Of a DNA stretch of 29,344 nucleotides, positions 21,028 to 27,677 are shown piece by piece. The DNA comes from Candidatus Aenigmatarchaeota archaeon. Its GTDB lineage: Archaea > Aenigmatarchaeota > Aenigmatarchaeia > Aenigmatarchaeales > Aenigmatarchaeaceae. Location of the stretch: the NCBI GenBank assembly GCA_018221065.1, contig JAAOXY010000106.1, positions 1-29,344 of the forward strand. The letters run 5' to 3'. Position 1 is the stretch's first letter, and every line of letters starts with the position of its first letter. Made by a program: the position numbers and the translations under genes. The notes beneath the pieces are model-generated. The model made no database searches, was not told where the DNA came from, and saw nothing but the letters and a program-made list of their open reading frames with translations.

Positions 21028-22269
21028 ATGAGTGAGAATCCATTTGAAAACGCGCAAAAGCAACTTGATATAGCAGCTGAAAAATTAAACTTAGATTCAG
21101 CTATACATCAAAAACTTAGAGAACCTATGAGAATTTTTGAATTTGATATTCCTGTTAAGATGGACAGTGGAGAGGAAAAGACGTTCAAAGGTTTTAGAGT
21201 ACAATATAATGATGCTAGAGGTCCATGTAAAGGTGGAATACGATATCATCCAGATGAGACTATAGATACTGTTAAAGCACTTGCTGCATGGATGACTTGG
21301 AAAACAGCTGTTGTAGGTATTCCTTACGGTGGTGGAAAAGGTGGAATTATCTGTAATCCTAAAGAGATGTCTCAGGGTGAGATTGAGAGATTAAGTAGAG
21401 GATTCATGAGAGCTATTGCAGACAAGATTGGTCCTATGGTTGATATTCCTGCTCCTGATGTTTATACTACTCCTCAAATCATGGCATGGATGATGGATGA
21501 ATATGAAAAGATAGTTGGTCATAAATGTCCTGCTATAATAACTGGAAAGCCGTTAGAACTAGGAGGTTCTGAAGGTAGAAGTGATGCTACTGCTCAAGGT
21601 GTTATTTACACAATAATTGATGCTGCTAAAAATCTTGGAATTGATCTTAAGGGAGCTAAAGTTGTTGTTCAAGGATATGGTAATGCTGGATATTATGTTG
21701 CAACTAAGATGCACGAGCTTGGAGCAATCATAATAGGTGTTTCTGATTCAAAGGGTGGAATTTTTAATGAAGAAGGATTTTGTCCTTTCAAAGCTTTTGA
21801 TTTTAAGAAAGAAAATGGTACAGTAGTAGGTTTTTCTGATACAAAGGAAATAACAAATGCAGAGTTACTTGAGCTTGAATGTGATATTCTTGTTCCAGCT
21901 GCTTTAGAAAATCAAATAACAAAAGAGAATGCAGATAAGATTAAAGCAAAAATTGTTGCTGAAGCTGCAAATGGACCAACTACACCAGAAGCAGATGAGA
22001 TACTTTACAAGAAAGGTGTGTTCATGATACCTGACTTTTTATGTAATGCAGGCGGAGTGACTGTAAGTTACTTTGAATGGGTTCAGAATATTTATGGTTA
22101 TTATTGGACCAGAGAAGAAGTACTTGAGAAATTGGAAAAGATAATGATTAAGGCATTTGCTGATGTACTTTCAATGTCTAAAATAAGTGATGTTGACATG
22201 AGAACAGCTGCATATATGGTAGCTGTCAAGAGAGTGGCCGATGCAATGAAACTAAGGGGCTGGGTGTAA
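21028..22269 (+). CDS. gdhA: glutamate dehydrogenase (Glu/Leu/Phe/Val family)
   Basis: 413 residues from the ATG at 21028, placed seven bases after GAGGGGGG; the in-frame ATG at 20992 would put that site inside the gene. Catalytic domain: GPCKGGIRYH (K68), AAWMTWKTAVVGIPYGGGKGGI (K92, K104) and PAPDVYTTPQIMAWMMDEYEK. Rossmann domain: VVVQGYGNAGYYVATKMHELGA near 211-232. It interconverts glutamate and 2-oxoglutarate plus ammonia. The long C-terminal FEWVQNIYGYYWTREEV helix supports the hexameric GDH class. It shares its promoter region with iscU. Confidence 0.95.
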   Translation: MSENPFENAQKQLDIAAEKLNLDSAIHQKLREPMRIFEFDIPVKMDSGEEKTFKGFRVQYNDARGPCKGGIRYHPDETIDTVKALAAWMTWKTAVVGIPYGGGKGGIICNPKEMSQGEIERLSRGFMRAIADKIGPMVDIPAPDVYTTPQIMAWMMDEYEKIVGHKCPAIITGKPLELGGSEGRSDATAQGVIYTIIDAAKNLGIDLKGAKVVVQGYGNAGYYVATKMHELGAIIIGVSDSKGGIFNEEGFCPFKAFDFKKENGTVVGFSDTKEITNAELLELECDILVPAALENQITKENADKIKAKIVAEAANGPTTPEADEILYKKGVFMIPDFLCNAGGVTVSYFEWVQNIYGYYWTREEVLEKLEKIMIKAFADVLSMSKISDVDMRTAAYMVAVKRVADAMKLRGWV

Positions 22270-22311
22270 GCTATTTAAACCTTAGATTTCAATAAACAGA
22301 AGAGTGATAAT

Positions 22312-22896
22312 ATGGCTTTTGAACAATATCTATCAGCGGGAATGCATATCGGAATGAAACAGCAGACAAAAGATATGAAGAGATTCATCTATAAGATTAG
22401 AGATGATGGTCTTGCAGTTTTGGATCTTCAGACAATAGATAAGAGAATAAAAATGACTGCTAATTTTTTGAAAGATTATCACAAGATAATGGTTGTTTCT
22501 AGAAAAGGTGTTGGACAGAAACCAGCAAAGATGTTTGCTGATGCTGTTGGCGCAAAATCTATAATAGGAAGATTTTTACCAGGAACAATAACAAATCCTT
22601 CTTTCAAAGGATATTATGGTCCTGATGTTCTTGTTGTATCAGATCCTTTAGTTGACAAACAAGCTGTTGCTGAAGCAATGAAGATGAGAATACCAATAGT
22701 AGCTTTGGTTGATACATTTAATGAACTTACTTCTTTGGATCTTGTAATTCCTGTGAATAACAAAGGAAGACGAGCTCTTGCAACTGTTTATTGGATGCTT
22801 GCTAAGGAATTATTGAAAGCAAAGGGAACCATAAAGGAAGATTCTGAGTTCAAATTAAGATCAGAAGATTTTGAAGTCAGAGATGAGAAGAGATAG
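22312..22896 (+). CDS. rps2: small-subunit ribosomal protein uS2 (S2p)
   Basis: 194 residues, typical of archaea. The sequence YLSAGMHIGMKQQTKDMKRFIYKIRDDGLAVLDLQTIDKRI, then GRFLPGTITNP, PDVLVVSDPLVDKQAVAEA and IPIVALVDTFNELTSLDLVIPVNNKGRRAL are uS2 hallmarks. CTATTTAAAC at 22271-22280 is a TATA candidate and GAGTGAT precedes the ATG. In most archaea rps2 follows rpoK and eno; here it has been separated from them. Confidence 0.95.
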   Translation: MAFEQYLSAGMHIGMKQQTKDMKRFIYKIRDDGLAVLDLQTIDKRIKMTANFLKDYHKIMVVSRKGVGQKPAKMFADAVGAKSIIGRFLPGTITNPSFKGYYGPDVLVVSDPLVDKQAVAEAMKMRIPIVALVDTFNELTSLDLVIPVNNKGRRALATVYWMLAKELLKAKGTIKEDSEFKLRSEDFEVRDEKR

Positions 22897-22942
22897 CTCG
22901 TTCTGAGATAGTATTATATTGAAACATTTCTAATAGTCTTGT

Positions 22943-24592
22943 ATGAAAAAGATTATACTCAAGCATGCTTTATTGAATGCTCAAGATTTTGAAGGTAAAG
23001 CTAATCCTAAAGCAGTACTTGGAAAAGTATTAGCTGAAAATTCAAAGTTGAAAAAAGATATTCCGAAGTTGATGAAAGATATCAATGAGATTGTAAAAAA
23101 AGTAAATGTAATGGATGTTGCTGAACAGAAAAAAGAGATTAAGAAATTTGGAAAGATTGTTAGGCCTGTTAAAAAACAGAGAGAGGGTTTGCCAGAATTA
23201 CCAAATGCTAAAAAAGGAAAGGTTGTTACGAGATTTCCTCCATACCCTTCTGGTGCTCTTCATATTGGGAATATGAAACCACTTCTCATATCTTATGAAT
23301 ATGCAAAGATGTACGATGGGAAATTTGTTGTTAGAATAGATGATACTGATCCTGATCCAACAAAAGTAAAAAAAGAAAATGTTGAATACATAAAAAAAGA
23401 TTTGCAAGCAATGAATGTAAAGCCGGATAAATTCTATATGGTTTCTTCTAGATTTGATAGGATGTATGAACTTGCTAAACAGTTATTAAAAAAAGGAAAA
23501 GCTTATACTTGTACTTGTCCTCTAGTTCTTTCAAATAAAAATAAATCAAGTGTTGGTAAGATTGCTTGTGAATGTAGAAATAATTCTGTGGAAGATAATT
23601 TGAATATCTATGAGATGATGTTTAAAAAATTAAAACAAGGAGATGCTGTCGTAAGATTGAAGACAGATATTGCTGATAAAAATCCTGCTTTAAGAGATCC
23701 TGTTATGTTGAGGATAAAGGAAGGTGTTAATCCTACGACAGGGAAGGAGCATAGGGTGTATCCTGTTTATAATTTCAGTACTGCTATTGGAGATCATGAT
23801 GATGGTATTACTCATATTCTAAGAGGAACTGAACATGCATTCAATACAATAATACAAAAATATTTTTATGAGGCGTTTGGTTGGAAGAAACTTCCAACTG
23901 TGATAAATTTTGGTTTCTTGTATATGGAGGGAGAGAAGATACATAAGAGATTTATCAGAGATGCTATTGCTAAAGGTAAGTTTACAGGATGGGACGATGC
24001 GAGATTGGGGCAGTATGGTTTGGTTAGAGCATTATTGAAAAGAGGTATACAACCCGAAGCAATAAAAAATATGATAATTGAAATGGGTGTTACTCCACAG
24101 ACTGTTAGATTCAAGTGGGATAAACTTTATACTGAAAATAGAAAATTAATTGATAAAAAATCTAATAGATATTTCTTTGTTTCAGATCCGATTGAAATTA
24201 AATTGGATAAAGTTCCGATGAAAGAAACTAAAGCACCAACTTATCCTGGTAAGAAAACCTATAGAAAGATTCCGGTTGCAAAGAAAGTTTATGTAGATAA
24301 TTTGGATTTTATTTCAAATAGAGAAAAAGAAGTTAGATTGATGCATCTTTGTAATGTTTATCTGGATAAATCTTCTAAGGTGGTAGAAGATTCGATAAAG
24401 AATATACCTAAGATACATTGGGTCAGTGCTAAGAAAGTTAAAGTTAAATTGATAATGCCTGATGGAAAAGAAATGAATGGTTTTGCAGAACCGGAGATAA
24501 AGAAAGTTAAATTAGGTGATACTGTTCAGTTTGAGAGGATTGGTTTCGCTCGACTAGATAAGAAAAACGTATATTACTATTCCCACCAATAG
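22943..24592 (+). CDS. gltX: glutamyl-tRNA synthetase, archaeal type, with altered KMSKS motif
   Basis: 549 residues. An N-terminal helical extension (1-90) precedes the class I core: FPPYPSGALHIGN with HIGH variant HIGN (107-110), FVVRIDDTDPDP, a four-cysteine zinc site (C190, C192, C209, C211), GDHDDGITHILRGTEHAFNT and FTGWDDARL. The C-terminal half is the all-beta anticodon domain of the archaeal/eukaryotic GluRS-GlnRS class, so it probably charges tRNA-Gln with Glu as well. The second signature, usually SKRK-like in this class, reads KIHKRF (332-337), with His in place of Ser. The end overlaps the convergent ribbon-helix-helix gene by 86 bases. TATA-like TATTATATT lies about 28 bases upstream. 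Confidence 0.93.
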   Translation: MKKIILKHALLNAQDFEGKANPKAVLGKVLAENSKLKKDIPKLMKDINEIVKKVNVMDVAEQKKEIKKFGKIVRPVKKQREGLPELPNAKKGKVVTRFPPYPSGALHIGNMKPLLISYEYAKMYDGKFVVRIDDTDPDPTKVKKENVEYIKKDLQAMNVKPDKFYMVSSRFDRMYELAKQLLKKGKAYTCTCPLVLSNKNKSSVGKIACECRNNSVEDNLNIYEMMFKKLKQGDAVVRLKTDIADKNPALRDPVMLRIKEGVNPTTGKEHRVYPVYNFSTAIGDHDDGITHILRGTEHAFNTIIQKYFYEAFGWKKLPTVINFGFLYMEGEKIHKRFIRDAIAKGKFTGWDDARLGQYGLVRALLKRGIQPEAIKNMIIEMGVTPQTVRFKWDKLYTENRKLIDKKSNRYFFVSDPIEIKLDKVPMKETKAPTYPGKKTYRKIPVAKKVYVDNLDFISNREKEVRLMHLCNVYLDKSSKVVEDSIKNIPKIHWVSAKKVKVKLIMPDGKEMNGFAEPEIKKVKLGDTVQFERIGFARLDKKNVYYYSHQ

Positions 24593-24818
24593 ATTCTGGA
24601 TAGATAATGGCTTTTCTAATCATATAATCTACTATTTTGTCTGGTACCCAAAGTTCTAGCCAATTTTTTATCCTTTGAGACCTGTTCTTTGCTTCAGGCA
24701 TGATTCCTCTTTCTTCAAGAGATTTATATCTAATTTCAAAGAGTTCCAGATCTCTTGAATCTATTCTTATTGATACTTTTGTTGAATATTTGTTAGATTC
24801 TTTCTTTTTATCATCCAT
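24507..24818 (-). CDS. ribbon-helix-helix DNA-binding protein
   Basis: 103 residues. The segment STKVSIRIDSRDLELFEIRYKSLEERGI...NRSQRIKNWLELWVP (about 12-55) fits a ribbon-helix-helix fold: an alternating hydrophobic strand, helix A and helix B; residues 56-103 are unassigned. Such proteins bind DNA as dimers, often as repressors or antitoxins, but no toxin gene accompanies it. A bidirectional TATA-like element at 24839-24849 gives a leaderless transcript starting at the ATG. The last 86 bases are antisense to the end of gltX, so the C-terminal ~28 residues are constrained by that gene. Confidence 0.7.
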   Translation of the reverse strand: MDDKKKESNKYSTKVSIRIDSRDLELFEIRYKSLEERGIMPEAKNRSQRIKNWLELWVPDKIVDYMIRKAIIYPESIGGNSNIRFSYLVERNQSSQTEQYHLI

Positions 24819-24838
24819 GGACTACTTTTCGATAATAA

Positions 24839-24849
24839 GCTTTAAATAC
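24839..24849. promoter_or_regulatory. bidirectional TATA-like element (RHH gene / L7Ae operon)
   Basis: GCTTTAAATAC: on minus it predicts a start at about 24818, the ATG itself; on plus a start near 24870, leaving a leader of about 40 bases before L7Ae. Confidence 0.45.
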
Positions 24850-24910
24850 TTTACAAACGGAATAGAAGTACAAAAAATGATAAAGTGAACTAATGATATG
24901 AGGTGATTTG

Positions 24911-25228
24911 ATGGTGGATCAAGATAAAGTTCTACACGCAATCGAAGTGGCTAAAAATACAGGAAAAATCAAAGTAGGAACAAATGAAGTCACAAAAGCA
25001 ATAGAAAGAGGCGTAGCTAAGCTAGTAGCTGTAGCTGAAGATGTAACACCGAAAGAGGTTATTATGCATATTTCTCCGTTGTGTCAAGAAAAGAAGATAC
25101 CTTACGCAACTGTAGCTACAAAGCAAGATCTTGGAAGAGCATCAGGAATTAATGTTCCAACAGCAGCAATAGCTGTTATTGAAGCAGGGGATGCTGCGAA
25201 AGATATAGCTGAATTAGCAAAAGAGTGA
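24911..25228 (+). CDS. rpl7ae: ribosomal protein L7Ae (kink-turn binder)
   Basis: 105 residues from the ATG at 24911, four bases after AGGTGA; the in-frame TTG at 24908 is an unlikely start. GKIKVGTNEVTKAIERGVAKLVAVAEDVTPKEVIMHISPLCQEKKIPYATVATKQDLGRASGI is the L7Ae signature. It binds kink-turns in rRNA and in box C/D and H/ACA guide RNAs, so it works with Nop10 encoded at 10151. Archaeal L7Ae can also bind its own leader; I checked the ~40-base leader and see no clear k-turn. First of three coupled ribosomal genes. Confidence 0.95.
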   Translation: MVDQDKVLHAIEVAKNTGKIKVGTNEVTKAIERGVAKLVAVAEDVTPKEVIMHISPLCQEKKIPYATVATKQDLGRASGINVPTAAIAVIEAGDAAKDIAELAKE

Positions 25229-25232
25229 TGAT

Positions 25233-25454
25233 ATGGCTGATAAACCAACAGATGCAGTTCCAGCAGAAGTTGTCCAGATTTTAGGTAGATCTGGAATAAA
25301 AGGAGTAACTTCTCTTAGATGTAAAGTTCTTGAGGGAAATGACACTGGAAAGGTATTGGTAAGAAATATTTTAGGACCAGTCAAAAAAGGAGATATCCTG
25401 ATGGTAAGAGAAACTGAGATGGAAAGTTCAGGTGGAGTCTCAGGTAGAAGGTGA
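25233..25454 (+). CDS. rps28e: ribosomal protein eS28
   Basis: 73 residues: VPAEVVQILGRSGIKGVTSLRCKVLEGNDTGKVLVRNILGPVKKGDILMVRETEMES is the eS28 OB-fold with its conserved start and end. It begins four bases after the L7Ae stop with GTGAT as ribosome-binding site. The unusual part is only a short GGVSGRR tail. Conserved L7Ae-S28e-L24e order. Confidence 0.95.
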   Translation: MADKPTDAVPAEVVQILGRSGIKGVTSLRCKVLEGNDTGKVLVRNILGPVKKGDILMVRETEMESSGGVSGRR

Positions 25455-25459
25455 ATCAG

Positions 25460-25636
25460 ATGAAATGTTCGTTTTGTTCAACTGAGATAGAAAAAGGAAC
25501 TGGAAAGATGTACGTTAAGATGGATGGAAAGATCTTTTATTTCTGTAGCTCAAAGTGTGAGAAGAATCAATTGAAATTAAAAAGAAACCCGGTCAAAACT
25601 GGATGGGTTGCAAAAAAGAAAAAGGAAAAAGCTTAA
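25460..25636 (+). CDS. rpl24e: ribosomal protein eL24
   Basis: 58 residues from the ATG at 25460, which follows GGTGA by five bases; a GTG at 25451 overlaps the S28e stop and is less likely. Zinc-binding CSFC and CSSKC, and the basic KRNPVKTGWVAKKKKEKA tail, are typical of eL24. In many archaea the next genes are ndk and IF2; here the string stops and PCNA converges with a four-base overlap of the stops. Confidence 0.94.
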   Translation: MKCSFCSTEIEKGTGKMYVKMDGKIFYFCSSKCEKNQLKLKRNPVKTGWVAKKKKEKA

Positions 25637-26385
25637 TCTTCTGAAACTCTTGGTGCTAAGACACATCCTAAATAGACATTATCTCCTCTAAATTCTATTT
25701 TCATAGGATAATCTGTACCCATTTTCATCTTTACAAGTTTTGAAAGTCTAGAAGCTTTCATAACTTTCTTAAGATAATCAATAGGATATCTTGATTTTAC
25801 AATTTCAGTAGCTGATATGTCTGGAACAGTGTCGTCTCCTTTTGTTGCATCAAGTTCTATTTTTGAACTGTTTCCTTCTGATATCATTTTCAATTTTTCT
25901 GGACTTAGTTCAATAACAACTGAGTCAGCGATGACATCTGCATCAGCGATTCCTTGATCAATTATGTCTGTCATAACTTCTGCTGTTGCATGGAATTCTA
26001 ATTGATTTATTGGAGGTATTTCATCTTCAGAAATATCAAGTACAGGGACTGCAAATTTTCTTGTAGTTTTTCCTTTTAGAACAATGTCGAGCTTATTGGT
26101 GTCATCATCTATTTTTATTGTAAGTTGATCGCCAGTTCCTGCTCTCTTTAATATTGTGAGGAAGTTTATCAGGTTTAATCCTATAGACATCTCTTTGTCA
26201 AATTGATATTCTTCAAAAAGACTTGATTTTAATTTCAAATCTATAACAGCTACCATAGCTCTATCTGAAGCCATCAATTCTATAGAATTTTGTTTTATCT
26301 TGAAAATACCTTCGTCGATAATCTGTGAGACAGTATCGATACTATCTTTTAGGATTTTTGTATTAGTTGTACTGGCACTAAACAT
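25633..26385 (-). CDS. pcn: PCNA sliding clamp
   Basis: 250 residues from the ATG at 26385, eight bases after a GAGGGGGT run; a GTG one codon upstream is less likely. FSASTTNTKILKDSIDTVSQIIDEGIFKIKQNSIELMASDRAMVAVIDLKL is the clamp's first domain, and the end YPMKIEFRGDNVYLGCVLAPRVSED is the conserved C-terminus with the APR motif. Loop and interdomain lengths are normal. It tethers polymerases, ligase and Fen1. It is followed by no other gene on this strand until the end overlaps L24e; upstream lies an OB-fold protein. Confidence 0.96.
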   Translation of the reverse strand: MFSASTTNTKILKDSIDTVSQIIDEGIFKIKQNSIELMASDRAMVAVIDLKLKSSLFEEYQFDKEMSIGLNLINFLTILKRAGTGDQLTIKIDDDTNKLDIVLKGKTTRKFAVPVLDISEDEIPPINQLEFHATAEVMTDIIDQGIADADVIADSVVIELSPEKLKMISEGNSSKIELDATKGDDTVPDISATEIVKSRYPIDYLKKVMKASRLSKLVKMKMGTDYPMKIEFRGDNVYLGCVLAPRVSED

Positions 26386-26407
26386 CACTATTACCCCCTC
26401 TTCAATA

Positions 26408-26737
26408 TTACAATTTATTACATGCAGATTTATATAACTCTATGTCAAAGCCGTCCAAAAGTTGGATGCATTCTCCTTTACATTCAAAACCTTCTGTTAA
26501 TGGTAATATTCTGGCTATGACTCTGATGAGCTGACCTTGTTTCATATTAGATACGTCTTGGTCAAATATGATTTCTATTTGTGATGATCCGTCATCTAAC
26601 ATTAGAGTACTATTGCCCATTCCTATTATTGTTCCTAATAATCTGACTCTGATGTCTTTGTCAGGCTGGATATCTGTTATTTTTTTTTCTACTGCAGCTT
26701 TTCTCTTTCGCATGAAATTGTTAGAATCATTAGTCAT
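26408..26737 (-). CDS. OB-fold protein, RPA-like small subunit
   Basis: 109 residues with one OB-fold: KKITDIQPDKDIRVRLLGTIIGMGNSTLMLDDGSSQIEIIFDQDVSNMKQGQLIRVIARILP, resembling RPA32/Stn1-type OB-folds of archaea, followed by FECKGECIQLLDGFDIELYKSACNKL. An N-terminal RKRKAAVEKK segment is basic. It precedes PCNA on the same strand, 22 bases away, so a role in replication or single-strand DNA handling is reasonable. TATA-like TTTATTTATT lies about 25 bases before the ATG. Confidence 0.75.
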   Translation of the reverse strand: MTNDSNNFMRKRKAAVEKKITDIQPDKDIRVRLLGTIIGMGNSTLMLDDGSSQIEIIFDQDVSNMKQGQLIRVIARILPLTEGFECKGECIQLLDGFDIELYKSACNKL

Positions 26738-26756
26738 GTCTAATTATACACTTAGA

Positions 26757-26788
26757 ATAAATAAATAGCTGATGGAAAGGTTTAATAG
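26757..26788. promoter_or_regulatory. back-to-back TATA-like elements (OB-fold/PCNA and SpoIIM-like)
   Basis: TTTATTTATT on minus (26757-26766) is about 25 bases before the ATG at 26737; TTTAATAG on plus (26781-26788) is about 25 bases before the ATG at 26809. Both predict leaderless mRNAs. Confidence 0.45.
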
Positions 26789-26808
26789 CACGTTCTGCAT
26801 CTATAATT

Positions 26809-27636
26809 ATGGTATTAGAGGCATTATTTTCGGCAGAGACTCTTGAAAATAAACCGAGAGATATGTTTATTTTGTCCTTTATTGTTACGTTAGTTGTAAC
26901 ATTTCTTTCGTACTATATTTTTCCAACTTATGCTGGAATAATAATACCATTATTGGTAACAGTATCCATGACGCCTCTTGTGCGTGATATATTTATTATG
27001 GATGAGATTTCTGAGAGAAAACAAGCAAAGAGAAAGATAAGTAAAACATTTTGGGACAGACATGATGAGACAATTAAAATTCTTACATTCTTTTTCCTAG
27101 GAAGTTTTGCTGCAATATTTTTACTGATGTTAGTTCTTCCAGCTGATATGCTTTCTACTATCTTTGAACCACAGATAATAGCAATACAGACGATAACAGG
27201 GAGTTTGGAATATTCTTTGACAGGAGCAGCAATAACACAGAATGCAATATCAAAACCAGAAGTACTTTCATTGATAACTATGAATAATTTAAAAGTTGTT
27301 GCATTTTCATTTATATTATCATTCTTGTTTAGTACTGGATCATTGTTTATACTTTCTTGGAATGCTTCTATACTTGCAATATTTATTGGGATACTTGTTA
27401 GAAAAGGATTATTTACTGAAGCATTGTCGGCTGCAATAGGAATATTACCTCATGCTCCGGTTGAAATAGTTGCATATTTTTTAGCTGCAATAGCAGGTGG
27501 AATACTTTCTGTAGGAATAATGAGAGAAAAATGGGGAAGTAAAGAATTGAATCTTGTTGTTAGAGATGCTATTATATTAATTGTGTTGGCAATTATTGCT
27601 ACTCTTGTTGGTGCAGGAATAGAAGTTTATATATAA
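26809..27636 (+). CDS. SpoIIM-like integral membrane protein
   Basis: 275 residues with about six membrane segments (roughly 22-40, 43-60, 92-112, 160-200, 207-228 and 250-272). The conserved region SLITMNNLKVVAFSFILSFLFSTGSLFILSWNASILAIFIGIL matches the SpoIIM/DUF95 family, present in many archaea without sporulation. Function there is unknown. A highly charged cytoplasmic loop RKQAKRKISKTFWDRHDE follows the second segment. The next gene, a secreted protein, begins 41 bases later on the same strand and might belong to the same unit. Confidence 0.82.
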   Translation: MVLEALFSAETLENKPRDMFILSFIVTLVVTFLSYYIFPTYAGIIIPLLVTVSMTPLVRDIFIMDEISERKQAKRKISKTFWDRHDETIKILTFFFLGSFAAIFLLMLVLPADMLSTIFEPQIIAIQTITGSLEYSLTGAAITQNAISKPEVLSLITMNNLKVVAFSFILSFLFSTGSLFILSWNASILAIFIGILVRKGLFTEALSAAIGILPHAPVEIVAYFLAAIAGGILSVGIMREKWGSKELNLVVRDAIILIVLAIIATLVGAGIEVYI

Positions 27637-27677
27637 TACATTCTATAATACTTTTTAATTGATTGGGGGGAGTTGTT

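Noticed and set aside
24870..24910. Kink-turn autoregulatory site in the L7Ae leader
   Set aside because: No convincing tandem GA pairs with flanking stems could be drawn in the short leader.
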